A stretch of DNA of 53,658 nt from Akkermansia sp. (GCA_017398355.1 JAFQGD010000059.1:1-53658), one strand, 5' to 3'; counted from the first letter of the stretch, positions 10,329 through 21,604 are shown. A program made the numbers and translations. Notes: generated from the sequence alone by a model not told the origin.

Positions 10329-11086
10329 TAAAAAGACACAGCAGCTACCCCAAATACCACCCGGCTCTCCCCGGCACGCGGGCGGCGTGGTGTAGTCTGC
10401 TGCTAACTTTTAGCTTTTTGGCAGGCATTGCATGGATGGGGTTTATACTTCGCATACACCGCCCATGGGGAGTATCCCCGGCTCCCGGGATTTGCATTAT
10501 CGAAACCCGACAAAGTGAAAGGCTCCCGCACCCGCTACCGGCCCATACGCCCCCAACAGAACAAAGCACCCCGGAAATTCCTTTCAGCGCACCTCTTTTG
10601 CATAAAGAGATGGTTGATGTACCGGATATCAACACAACACCGGATGAGCCGCTCACTCAGCTGCCGCCGTTTGATATACCTGAAACGCTGGGGGCTCTGC
10701 AGGCGGCCCCGGTCAAGCAGCAAAAACGTCCTATCACCCGGCGAGTATCTGTTGCAGCAGCACCAGCGCAAATCCCCCCCCGCAGTAGGGCTACCACCTC
10801 ATTACCCACCACGCCGCCCAGCTACAAAAGCGCACCGCCCCCCCCTTATCCGCCGGAGATGAAATCAAGCCGTATACAGGGAACGGTGCGGGTGCGCATT
10901 GCCGTCAACCCCTCGGGTATTCCCACGGCGGTATACATCACCGCCGGTAGTGGTCACCCAGTTTTCGATACAACCGCCACACGCTGGATTTTGCAACATT
11001 GGCGTTTTCATCCCGCCCTGCGAGACGGCGTAGCAGTAGAAAGCAGTGTCAACACACGAGTAGAGTTCATCCTTGACAAGGCATAG
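10325..11086 (+). CDS. TonB family energy-transducing protein (253 aa)
   Basis: The layout is that of TonB: a cytoplasmic basic N-terminus, one membrane helix (about residues 22-44, SLLLTFSFLAGIAWMGFIL), a long Pro-rich periplasmic spacer, and a C-terminal domain starting at PPYPPEMKSSRIQGTVRVRIAVNPSGIP and ending WRFHPALRDGVAVESSVNTRVEFILD. The C-terminal domain contacts TonB boxes of outer-membrane receptors. ATG 10325 overlaps the stop of the binding-protein gene (ATGA), which implies translational coupling. No ExbB/ExbD are next to it. Co-transcription with the receptor suggests a dedicated TonB for the B12 system. Confidence 0.88.
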   Translation: MIKRHSSYPKYHPALPGTRAAWCSLLLTFSFLAGIAWMGFILRIHRPWGVSPAPGICIIETRQSERLPHPLPAHTPPTEQSTPEIPFSAPLLHKEMVDVPDINTTPDEPLTQLPPFDIPETLGALQAAPVKQQKRPITRRVSVAAAPAQIPPRSRATTSLPTTPPSYKSAPPPPYPPEMKSSRIQGTVRVRIAVNPSGIPTAVYITAGSGHPVFDTTATRWILQHWRFHPALRDGVAVESSVNTRVEFILDKA

Positions 11087-11114
11087 CATCCCATGCTAAG
11101 GAATCCGCACCGCC

Positions 11115-13628
11115 ATGCTTCCAATCGACCACATTCGGCAAGACATCATCCGAGCTGCAAGAACACCCGGATTTTGCCTCCTTCTCAGCGCACCGACAGG
11201 CTCCGGCAAATCAACACGTGTGCCCGGCATGCTGCTGGAAGCCGGAGTGGCTGAGCAAGGGCTCATCATCGTGGTACAGCCCCGCAGATTAGCCGCCCGC
11301 TTGCTGGCCGGATATGTAGCACGGCAATTTCCCTGCAAATTAGGAGAGGAGGTGGGCTACACCGTACGCTTTGATTCTCGCCGAAGCAACAATACACGTA
11401 TCCTCTTTGTTACAGATGGTATCTTGGAGCGCATCATCACCGAAAATCCCTCACTCAATGGCATTGCGGCCATTATCTTTGATGAAGTGCATGAACGGAG
11501 ACTCTCCGGGGATATTTGCTTGGCGCGGGCTTTGGAACTGCAACGCAGTTCCCGCCCGGAATTGGGGTTGGTAGTCATGTCTGCCACGTTGGAGCTGGAT
11601 AAATTGCAGGATTATCTCCCTGACGCTACTGTTTTGCGAGCAGAGGGGCGGCTCTACCCCGTAGAAGTATCGTACCGCCAGCCTATTCCCGTTCGCAATG
11701 CACGCGGCTATATGGAGCCGCCCCCCATCTGGGAGCAATGCGTGGCAGCCGTACGAGAGCTGGTGGCACATGATGATAGCGGGGATGTGCTTGTCTTCTT
11801 GCCCGGGACCTACGAGATTCGCCGCACAGTAGAATTGTTGGAAAATGTGAACTGGATGCGCGGACGAGAGGTGTACCCCCTGCACAGCCAGCTTCCCCCG
11901 GAAGCGCAAGCACGCGCAGTAGAACCGGGGGATTGCCCCCGCGTGATTGTTTCCACCAATATTGCTGAAACATCCCTTACCATCGAAGGCGTACGCTCTG
12001 TAGTGGATTGTGGCACAGCCCGTGAGGCTCGCTGGGATCCCAACCGATGTCTCTCCACCCTTCATATTGTACCGATTGCACGGGCACAGGCAGAGCAACG
12101 GGCAGGCCGCGCCGGTCGCTTGGGGCCGGGGCGTTGTATTCGCTTGTGGAGCGAGGCTTCTCACAACAAACGCGATGCCTACCCTGCCCCGGAAGTACAC
12201 CGAGCAGATATTTCGGCAGCATTTCTTAACCTCATGGCTTGGGGGTATGGTACATTGGCACAAATCCGCGCCTTTCCATGGCCAGATTCCCCCGCCGAGG
12301 CAGAAACAACACGCGCGTGGAATCTACTGAACCGTCTAGGTGCCATTGCACCGGGTGGCGGGCTAAGCACCACCGGGAAACACATGCTCCGCTACCCGCT
12401 CTCGCCGGTATTGGCGCGGCTCATGGTGGCCGGGCAAGAATACCATTGCGAGCAAGAAATGGCGGCTATTGCGGCGCTCATCCAGAGTGAAGGCGTTGCA
12501 CTCCATTCCGGCTTGCACCCCAGCCTGCGAGAAGAAACGGATTTTAGCGATTTCCAAGCGGAATGGAGAGCCGTGCAGGCAGCAGCAGATATGCACTATG
12601 ATGCCGGACAATGTAGCAAATGGGGTATCATGGGTCGTGCTGCGCGAGAAATTCAAGCGGCATTCCGCCAACTTGGCGGGCGTAGCGCCCCCCGCTTCAA
12701 CGAGCACCGAGATGCTATCTTGCGCGGGTTAATTGCTGCCATGCCGGACAACATCGCGGCGGCCAATAGAACAATTGGCACAGCGAGGCTCACCGCCCAC
12801 CGCAGTGGAAAAATTGTGGCAGATTCCGTGGGCCGCAATTCAGCCGTATTTCATGCAGCCGAAATCACAGAAATTGGTGGCAAAGGGGTAGAAACCCGCC
12901 TGAGCCGCTGCACCATGGTGCCGGCGGAGTACCTATCCACCACCTCACACGATGCAGCCGTGTATGATTCTGCCCGCAAGCGGGTACTCAATTACCGCCG
13001 TACTCTCTACGCCGATTTGGTGCTGGAGGAAAAAGAGACCGGCGATGCCTCCCCTGAAGCAGCCGCCCCACTACTGGCTGAACAAGTAGTACGGGGAAAT
13101 CTGCGGCTGGAAAAATGGGATGGTCACGTACTGCAATGGATTCACCGCCTCACCTGTCTGCGCCAAGCCATGCCCGAATTGGAAATGCCGGAATTTGGGG
13201 AGGAAGATAGACTCGTGGCCATCACGATGATATGTGAGGGGGCTGTATGCTACAAAGATATTGCGGAGCGCCCCGTCATCCCCATTCTGGAGGAATGGCT
13301 CTCTCCCTGGCAAAAGCAATGCCTGAATAAATACGCACCCAAGGCCATTGCCCTGCCCAATGGGCGCGAGGTAAAGCTGCTGTACCGAGAAGACGGCACC
13401 CCGGTCTTTTCCCTCAAATGCCAATTGCTCTTCGGTGTGCCCCAAACACCCGCCATTGCAGAGGGGCGAGTAAAATGCTTGGTAGAAATTTTGGCACCCA
13501 ACCAACGGCCCTACCAAATAACGGCTGATTTAGCCTCTTTCTGGCGCAATGGCTACCCCCAAATGAAAAAGGATTTGGCCGGACGCTACCCCCGCCACCA
13601 TTGGCCGGACTCCGCCCCCGATGCCTGA
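11115..13628 (+). CDS. hrpB: ATP-dependent helicase HrpB (837 aa)
   Basis: This is a DEAH/RHA-type superfamily 2 helicase. Walker A is APTGSGKST (residues 26-34), the DEAH box reads DEVH (123-126), motif III is SAT (MSATLEL), and motif VI is AQRAGRAGR-like (EQRAGRAGRLGPG). The C-terminal HrpB-specific domain is complete: EEWLSPWQK and the closing TADLASFWRNGYPQMKKDL plus GRYPRHHWP. Length and full domain set fit HrpB. The cellular role of bacterial HrpB is poorly known; RNA remodelling is the usual assumption. The gene starts 28 nt after tonB and ends 3 nt before the DegT-like gene, so they may share a transcript. Confidence 0.93.
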   Translation: MLPIDHIRQDIIRAARTPGFCLLLSAPTGSGKSTRVPGMLLEAGVAEQGLIIVVQPRRLAARLLAGYVARQFPCKLGEEVGYTVRFDSRRSNNTRILFVTDGILERIITENPSLNGIAAIIFDEVHERRLSGDICLARALELQRSSRPELGLVVMSATLELDKLQDYLPDATVLRAEGRLYPVEVSYRQPIPVRNARGYMEPPPIWEQCVAAVRELVAHDDSGDVLVFLPGTYEIRRTVELLENVNWMRGREVYPLHSQLPPEAQARAVEPGDCPRVIVSTNIAETSLTIEGVRSVVDCGTAREARWDPNRCLSTLHIVPIARAQAEQRAGRAGRLGPGRCIRLWSEASHNKRDAYPAPEVHRADISAAFLNLMAWGYGTLAQIRAFPWPDSPAEAETTRAWNLLNRLGAIAPGGGLSTTGKHMLRYPLSPVLARLMVAGQEYHCEQEMAAIAALIQSEGVALHSGLHPSLREETDFSDFQAEWRAVQAAADMHYDAGQCSKWGIMGRAAREIQAAFRQLGGRSAPRFNEHRDAILRGLIAAMPDNIAAANRTIGTARLTAHRSGKIVADSVGRNSAVFHAAEITEIGGKGVETRLSRCTMVPAEYLSTTSHDAAVYDSARKRVLNYRRTLYADLVLEEKETGDASPEAAAPLLAEQVVRGNLRLEKWDGHVLQWIHRLTCLRQAMPELEMPEFGEEDRLVAITMICEGAVCYKDIAERPVIPILEEWLSPWQKQCLNKYAPKAIALPNGREVKLLYREDGTPVFSLKCQLLFGVPQTPAIAEGRVKCLVEILAPNQRPYQITADLASFWRNGYPQMKKDLAGRYPRHHWPDSAPDA

Positions 13629-13631
13629 TAT

Positions 13632-14552
13632 ATGCAACCAACCATTTTCCACCTGCTCCACGAAACAGAAAACTGCGTGCGCTTCATCAGCGGGCGGGCA
13701 GCTCTGGATTGCCTACTCAACCATATACCCGATATTCGCCGGGCATACATTCCTCTGTTTACCTGCGACACCGTGTTGGAGCCCTTCGTACTGCGGGGGA
13801 TTCCGGTACAGCGCTACCGACTCAACGAAGATTTCTCCCCCATCCTGCCCAATGACATCGGGGATGATGATATAGTGCTGCTCACCAATTATTTTGGGCT
13901 CACAAGCAGGCAAGTTGAAGAGACAGCTGCGGCATTTACCGGGGTTGCCATTGTAGATGCATCCACAGCCCTCTACGCTGCACCACCGGCAGGAGTTGCC
14001 TGTTTTTACAGCCCGCGCAAATTTTGCAACTCCCCCACGGGCGGCCTAGCGCTGGCACCTTGGCCCCTTTCCAATCTCCCGCCAAAAGATGCAAGAGATT
14101 GGATGCATTGGATTCAGGGCTATGCCCGGCACAATCAGCAAATGCAAATTATACGCAGCGAACGCGCCTTGTGCCACCGCACAGAGCGCTTAAGCGCCCC
14201 GGATTCTGCCAGATGGGATGTTTTTGATTGGGAGAAGGATGCGCAGATGCGCACCCGCAACTATACTATCTTACATGAGCAGTTGAAAGAAATCAACCGT
14301 TTGCAGCTCCCGGAATCGCCACCGAGCGCCCCCATGTGCTACCCTCTACTCTCCGGCATCCCCAACTTGCGGGATGATCTGGCAAATGCGGGGCTGATGC
14401 TTCCCCTATTCTGGCCGGAAGTCATCCACCACACAGCTGCCACGGATTGGGAAAACTACCTTGCACGCAACCTCCTACCGCTCCCGTTGGGACCCCATCT
14501 CGGAGAAGTTGATATGCGGCACATGGCTCAGCTCGTTTTAATAGGAAGTTAA
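13632..14552 (+). CDS. Short DegT/DnrJ/EryC1-like PLP protein (306 aa)
   Basis: The sequence resembles sugar aminotransferases of the DegT family but is shorter than the usual 360-400 residues. SGRAALDCLL (20-29) matches the substrate-entry motif. VDASTALYAA (108-117) holds the Asp109 that would contact the PLP nitrogen. CFYSPRKFCNSPTGGLAL (124-141) aligns with the S-F-x-x-x-K region, placing Lys130 at the Schiff-base position. The fold appears intact but the C-terminal domain is reduced. Function is unknown; an amino-sugar or scaffold-modifying role is possible given the GtrII-like gene that follows. It starts 3 nt after hrpB stops. Confidence in the coding region is high and in the family moderate. 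Confidence 0.7.
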   Translation: MQPTIFHLLHETENCVRFISGRAALDCLLNHIPDIRRAYIPLFTCDTVLEPFVLRGIPVQRYRLNEDFSPILPNDIGDDDIVLLTNYFGLTSRQVEETAAAFTGVAIVDASTALYAAPPAGVACFYSPRKFCNSPTGGLALAPWPLSNLPPKDARDWMHWIQGYARHNQQMQIIRSERALCHRTERLSAPDSARWDVFDWEKDAQMRTRNYTILHEQLKEINRLQLPESPPSAPMCYPLLSGIPNLRDDLANAGLMLPLFWPEVIHHTAATDWENYLARNLLPLPLGPHLGEVDMRHMAQLVLIGS

Positions 14553-14560
14553 GATCTTCC

Positions 14561-14589
14561 TTTACATGTGGCTGAAAATAGGCTACAAT
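14561..14589 (+). promoter_or_regulatory. Promoter of the GtrII-like gene
   Basis: TTTACA (14561-14566), 17 nt, TACAAT (14584-14589), 20 nt before ATG 14610. It follows the DegT-like stop directly. Confidence 0.75.
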
Positions 14590-14609
14590 GTTTCTGCAAT
14601 CTTTCTAAA

Positions 14610-16103
14610 ATGAATACTCAGTCCCTCTACTTCGGAGAAGCAGAAACGAAAAACTTTTTACAAACTGCAATCGCAGCAGCCGTGTGCTTTTTGCTAGTGA
14701 ACCTGCTGATTATTTTTCGGTTCGGACCATTCAGCGATGAAGCTTGGGATTTGACAGGCGAATGCGCAGGAATATACCTCGCAGGAGGAAGATTTTTGGT
14801 AACAATCTATCGCCTCATTTTTAGCCCTTGCGGAGTCCCCGTTGCATACGGAATAGCGGCGGCAATTTATTTTGGTTTAGCTCTTGCCATACAAATCAAA
14901 ATTCTTCGCATACAAAATAAATGGCTGCAATTTCTTTTTATTGCATTCTCGGTTTCAACTGTACAACTTTCATACTTCATGGTATGCAGCTACCATGCGG
15001 ACGTTATCTGTCTAGGGTTGCTCTTCGTCAGTTTCTCATACCTGCTTTTTGAAAAGGCTTATACAAATCGGCACAAGAAACTCCTTTATCTATCAATCAT
15101 TCCCGCCGCTCTTGGTATGGGTGCCTATCAATTTTTAGGACTTCTTCTACCCTGCCTATTCTTAATTAATCTGATTCAAAACCAGGGCGGTTCTTCTTCC
15201 ACAGACGAATCGATAGCTTATCTCCTAAAAAAAGCTGGTATCTTCCTGTGCTGGTGTCTTTGCATCATTGTCTTATACTTTCTTTTTTCTATTTCCGGAA
15301 AGTCATTTTGCTCTCCGAATGACTTGAGTATAACACAAAACTACCAAAGTCAACTCTTACTGTGGGGCAAATTAGGTATCTTTACTCATATCCTGCACAT
15401 GGGGAAAGCGTGGTGTTTACACCTCGTCGGGGCTGCCTACACGGGTGAGTGGCTGTATGTTACTTCTTTATTTCCATTGGTACTAATATTGTGCGATATT
15501 TGGAAAAGAAAACAATCTATTCCGCTGCGTTTTTTGTATTCTGTGCTGGCTATGGGGCTATACATCATCCCCTTTCTTCCTATCGTTGCAATTGGAAGAG
15601 ACTTGGGACCCAAATTGTTCCTGGCTCAGCCGCTCACCTGTGCAGCACTGTGGTGCTTAGCCCTCACCCCTCGCACCCAAAGGATGAAACATTGGGCTAT
15701 TTTAGCCATAGGGATATTTATCACGCTAAAGGCCTGCTACACGGTATCCGACATGGCTTTTTACCAAAAACGCTTGTTTGATCAGAGTCTTGTACTCAGA
15801 GCAGAAATCATTTCTAGAGCGTTGCAAGTTGATGCTCCTGCCGAAGTAAATATCAACGCTTGTCCTATCATCGTTTATAAAGGCCTTCTCACGCCTATCT
15901 GGAAACAAGACAAATACGGCAACTGTGTCCTGCCCTTCGGTTCCGACTCCTTAGAAAAATATCTGGATACCAACAGCACTCTTAGAAATACTAATCACCG
16001 CGATACTAAACTTTTTCCGATTTTTGAAAAAATGCCGGTATACCCAGCCGACGGTAGCATTAAGTACCACGATGGGAACATCCTTGTAAAATTAGGGGAA
16101 TAA
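14610..16103 (+). CDS. Polytopic membrane protein, GtrII-like glucosyltransferase (497 aa)
   Basis: About ten hydrophobic helices fill residues 20-410, followed by a soluble tail of about 90 residues. Near the N-terminus FGPFSDEAWDLTGECAGIYLAGGRFLV resembles the acidic first-loop motif and Gly-Arg of GtrII-type (Glucos_trans_II) membrane glycosyltransferases, which move a sugar from a lipid carrier onto surface polysaccharide. That is a family-level guess. The coding sequence is visibly richer in A and T than hrpB and dnaK on either side, which suggests a separate origin. ATG 14610 (MNTQSLYFGEAETK) is preferred to an upstream in-frame ATG at 14568 that lies inside the promoter. It has its own promoter and no clear terminator. 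Confidence 0.68.
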   Translation: MNTQSLYFGEAETKNFLQTAIAAAVCFLLVNLLIIFRFGPFSDEAWDLTGECAGIYLAGGRFLVTIYRLIFSPCGVPVAYGIAAAIYFGLALAIQIKILRIQNKWLQFLFIAFSVSTVQLSYFMVCSYHADVICLGLLFVSFSYLLFEKAYTNRHKKLLYLSIIPAALGMGAYQFLGLLLPCLFLINLIQNQGGSSSTDESIAYLLKKAGIFLCWCLCIIVLYFLFSISGKSFCSPNDLSITQNYQSQLLLWGKLGIFTHILHMGKAWCLHLVGAAYTGEWLYVTSLFPLVLILCDIWKRKQSIPLRFLYSVLAMGLYIIPFLPIVAIGRDLGPKLFLAQPLTCAALWCLALTPRTQRMKHWAILAIGIFITLKACYTVSDMAFYQKRLFDQSLVLRAEIISRALQVDAPAEVNINACPIIVYKGLLTPIWKQDKYGNCVLPFGSDSLEKYLDTNSTLRNTNHRDTKLFPIFEKMPVYPADGSIKYHDGNILVKLGE

Positions 16104-16111
16104 GTCTGCCC

Positions 16112-16172
16112 TGAGACATTTTGTCTCACTCTTCCAAGTGTCATTTTGTCACAGATGTGGCGTTTTGTCTCA
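16112..16172 (+). promoter_or_regulatory. Three TGAGAC-ATTTT-GTCTCA-type repeats upstream of dnaK
   Basis: The first copy, TGAGACATTTTGTCTCA (16112-16128), is a perfect inverted repeat with 6-bp arms. Weaker copies are AGTGTC-ATTTT-GTCACA (16137-16153) and TGTGGC-GTTTT-GTCTCA (16156-16172). Centres are 25 and 19 bp apart. They lie 64 bp or more upstream of the -24 element, a normal distance for sites of a sigma-54 enhancer-binding activator. The bound protein is unknown. Confidence 0.65.
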
Positions 16173-16200
16173 TTTATTTTTACCCCAGAACAAATAAAAT

Positions 16201-16214
16201 GTTGATATATCAAC
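16201..16214 (+). promoter_or_regulatory. Perfect palindrome GTTGATATATCAAC between repeats and promoter
   Basis: This 14-bp perfect palindrome lies 22 bp upstream of the -24 element. It could be an operator or a bend site; no known regulator is recognised. Confidence 0.4.
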
Positions 16215-16235
16215 GTCTTACAAATTGTTGTGAGC

Positions 16236-16251
16236 TGGCACGGTATTTGCA
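16236..16251 (+). promoter_or_regulatory. Sigma-54 (-24/-12) promoter of dnaK-groES-groEL
   Basis: TGGCACG-GTAT-TTGCA matches the sigma-54 consensus TGGCACG-N4-TTGC at every defined position. GG (16237-16238) and GC (16249-16250) are 12 bp apart. Transcription would start near 16262, giving a leader of about 77 nt before dnaK. No CIRCE element (TTAGCACTC-N9-GAGTGCTAA) is seen here. Confidence 0.82.
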
Positions 16252-16326
16252 ACAATGGAGGTAAGACAACTCTGCGCCATCTGCGCAACAGAGCCTTTCA
16301 ACAAACAAACAACAACAAACCAATAG

Positions 16327-18261
<1,935 letters not shown>

Positions 18262-18275
18262 ACCCATTCTCCCCC

Positions 18276-18308
18276 GGAGGTGAGGGGAACACTTACCCCC
18301 TTGCCTCC
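18276..18308 (+). other. Hairpin in the dnaK-groES spacer
   Basis: GGAGG (18276-18280) with GGGG (18284-18287) can pair with CCCC (18296-18300) and CCTCC (18304-18308). There is no T-run directly after it. It may shape mRNA stability or act as a partial attenuator between dnaK and groES. Confidence 0.35.
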
Positions 18309-18348
18309 CCCACCCCATTTTAAACCAAATAACACACAACATCATACC

Positions 18349-18633
18349 ATGATCAAACCATTAGGACAGCGCGTTCTCGTTGAACGAGTAGAAGCAGAAA
18401 CCAAAACCGCCGGCGGTCTCTTCCTGCCGGATACCGCCAAAGAAAAGCCCCAGGAAGCCATCGTCCGCGCCATCGGCACAGGTGGCCGCGATAAGGACGG
18501 CAAGGAAATCCCCTTCAATGTGGCAGTAAACGATAAGGTGCTCATCACCAAATACGGTGGCACAGAAGTCACCGTCAACGGCACCACCTACACCATCCTC
18601 AACGAGAGCGACATCCTCGCCATCATCGACTAA
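18349..18633 (+). CDS. groES: Co-chaperonin GroES (94 aa)
   Basis: GroES caps the GroEL ring. The protein has the normal length and family blocks: [16 protein letters not shown] at the start, the mobile loop [35 protein letters not shown], and the end [29 protein letters not shown] 18349 is chosen from this N-terminus. groEL begins 35 nt after the stop. Confidence 0.97.
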   Translation: MIKPLGQRVLVERVEAETKTAGGLFLPDTAKEKPQEAIVRAIGTGGRDKDGKEIPFNVAVNDKVLITKYGGTEVTVNGTTYTILNESDILAIID

Positions 18634-18659
18634 TCATAACATTAACCCCTCACTTTTAA

Positions 18660-20321
<1,662 letters not shown>

Positions 20322-20380
20322 TCGCCCCCACCATCCTCATCATTTACTCATAACCCGCGCCCCCTCGGGGCGCACCCCTC

Positions 20381-20415
20381 AGCGGGAGTCGTTCAAGACT
20401 CCCGCTGTGTTTTTG
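20381..20415 (+). terminator. Terminator of the dnaK-groESL operon
   Basis: Perfect 10-bp arms AGCGGGAGTC (20381-20390) and GACTCCCGCT (20397-20406) are followed by GTGTTTTTG. A smaller GCGCCCC/GGGGCGC hairpin lies just before it (about 20357-20373). Confidence 0.92.
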
Positions 20416-20458
20416 ATTTTCAAAACCACGTTCAACACAATTTTCTTTCTTTTTTAGT

Positions 20459-20487
20459 TTGACGAACACTCATTCTTCTGATCTAAT
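20459..20487 (+). promoter_or_regulatory. Promoter at the left edge of the AT-rich island
   Basis: TTGACG (20459-20464), 17 nt, TCTAAT (20482-20487). Each box differs from consensus at one base. The predicted start near 20494 is about 17 nt before a tiny ORF. Confidence 0.6.
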
Positions 20488-20510
20488 GAACTCAGCAAGG
20501 CGAACCTAGT

Positions 20511-20570
20511 ATGACTACACGTCTGCTGGCGCTGCGGAGGCGCAGTGAAAAATATCGCAACCTACCATGA
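20511..20570 (+). CDS. Possible tiny ORF, 19 aa, strongly basic
   Basis: ATG 20511 to TGA 20570 encodes MTTRLLALRRRSEKYRNLP. It is preceded by a good promoter and followed at once by a perfect 8-bp hairpin, GACCCTCT (20569-20576) / AGAGGGTC (20589-20596), whose first arm overlaps the stop codon. The hairpin is not followed by a T-run. The segment is GC-richer than its AT-rich surroundings. It may be a real micro-peptide, a leader peptide, or the folded part of a small RNA of about 110 nt. No family is recognised and there is no ribosome-binding site. Confidence 0.3.
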   Translation: MTTRLLALRRRSEKYRNLP

Positions 20571-20856
20571 CCCTCTTAGTGAAAACTGAGAGGGTCGCCC
20601 CCTTTAAGAATAAGCATCAACGATGTCTGATGAAACCTTTTCTCTCAAAGGGCAAGCTATACAGCTCATTCACTGCGGCATGCAAAGCATTGCAGGAAGA
20701 TAATGAGTAAACAAAACTATATCTAACATCACCAGACAAAATCAAAAAGATATAGATAGACATGTAACATCATATTCTTTATGCATTAATATAGTATAAA
20801 GAAAAAAACAACACTAAACAAACAGAAGCAACAAACAAATAGGGGGGATATTTTTA
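20571..20856 (+). other. AT-rich stretch without a recognised gene
   Basis: Apart from the hairpin ending at 20596, only a 26-codon open frame (20623-20703, beginning MSDETFSLKGQAIQLIHC) is seen. It could be the broken start of a former gene. The remaining sequence to 20856 is A-rich, with no promoter, repeat or attachment site that I can support. Confidence 0.4.
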
Positions 20857-20885
20857 TTGACAATAAATGCATATTGTTATATAAT
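20857..20885 (+). promoter_or_regulatory. Perfect consensus promoter of the DUF2188 gene
   Basis: TTGACA (20857-20862), 17 nt, TATAAT (20880-20885): both boxes and the spacing are ideal. Confidence 0.9.
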
Positions 20886-20899
20886 TACACGCATAAAAT

Positions 20900-20940
20900 A
20901 AACTCGCTCACACTATGACTAGTGTAGTATAAACGAGTTT
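20900..20940 (+). promoter_or_regulatory. Structured leader hairpin of the DUF2188 gene
   Basis: Outer arms AAACTCG (20900-20906) and CGAGTTT (20934-20940) enclose a second stem ACACTA (20910-20915) / TAGTGT (20920-20925). It starts about 8 nt after the expected transcription start and ends 24 nt before the AGGAGG site. It may stabilise the mRNA or act as an operator at the DNA level. Confidence 0.5.
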
Positions 20941-20975
20941 TATATTCTAATAAAGAAATAGAAAGGAGGTTAATA

Positions 20976-21203
20976 ATGAACAAATATAACATACATGTTA
21001 CACCACGTTCTACTGGTGGTTGGCAGGGTAAATGTGAAGGAGCTCGCAGAGCTTCATGCATAGCCCCCACGAAAGCCCAAGCTGTAGCTCGCTGTCGTGA
21101 GTTGTCGAAGTCACATGGTGGAGAACTCATCATCCACAAACAGGATGGAACAATCCAATCGCGAGACAGTCATGGTAATGATCCATATCCACCAATAGGT
21201 TGA
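20976..21203 (+). CDS. DUF2188 family protein (75 aa)
   Basis: The sequence follows the DUF2188 pattern from end to end: NIHVTPRSTGGWQGKCEGARRAS, a helix TKAQAVARCRELSKSHGGELIIH, then KQDGTIQSRDSHGNDPYPP. Function of the family is unknown; members are small and often lie in mobile or accessory DNA. Translation signals are unlike the host genes: AGGAGG sits at 20964-20969, 6 nt before ATG. With an ideal promoter this predicts strong expression. It is convergent with the HTH gene and shares a terminator with it. Confidence 0.8.
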   Translation: MNKYNIHVTPRSTGGWQGKCEGARRASCIAPTKAQAVARCRELSKSHGGELIIHKQDGTIQSRDSHGNDPYPPIG

Positions 21204-21247
21204 TAGGACAGTAAAAGAACCTGTCTCAGGATAATCTCAACCTTAGC

Positions 21248-21290
21248 GCGGCGCATCTGCAAAAGCAGGTGTGCCGCATTTTGTCTTTTA
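21248..21290. terminator. Terminator between convergent DUF2188 and HTH genes
   Basis: A 13-bp stem with two wobble pairs, GCGGCGCATCTGC (21248-21260) / GCAGGTGTGCCGC (21265-21277), has an AAAA loop and is followed on the plus strand by ATTTTGTCTTTTA. It mainly ends the DUF2188 transcript. Confidence 0.8.
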
Positions 21291-21297
21291 ATGCATG

Positions 21298-21600
21298 CTA
21301 CTTCCTCACCTTCAACACGTCTGCAAGTAGTTGAGCCACCAGCTCGTCGACGCTCGTATTCGCAGTAGCGGCCCAAGTTGTGAGCAAGGGAGCTAGTTCT
21401 TGGGGGAGCGTTATGGTAAGCCCCTTGTTGTGGCGACTCATTAATTCTTGAATGCGGGCGGCCAGTTGAGGGGAAAGAGGGCGAGTTCCGGCAAGAACTG
21501 GGCAAAGAGCTTTGTAGTTCACATGCAATAATTCTGCCATCTTTTGGCGACTAATAGAATTTGCCTTCCTCCATTCATCTATTTCTTCCAATATAGTCAT
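21298..21600 (-). CDS. Small helix-turn-helix protein (100 aa)
   Basis: The N-terminal half (about residues 12-55) has the shape of a Cro/XRE helix-turn-helix: SISRQKMAELLHVNYKALCPVLAGTRPLSPQLAARIQELM. The C-terminal half (GLTITLPQELAPLLTTWAATANTSVDELVAQLLADVL) looks like a ribbon-helix-helix-style or short dimerisation segment. It is probably a transcription regulator. It is divergent from the 152-aa gene, and the shared upstream region holds inverted repeats, so control of itself and its neighbour is plausible. The A/T-rich base use fits the island. Confidence 0.7.
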   Translation of the reverse strand: MTILEEIDEWRKANSISRQKMAELLHVNYKALCPVLAGTRPLSPQLAARIQELMSRHNKGLTITLPQELAPLLTTWAATANTSVDELVAQLLADVLKVRK

Positions 21601-21604
21601 ACCG

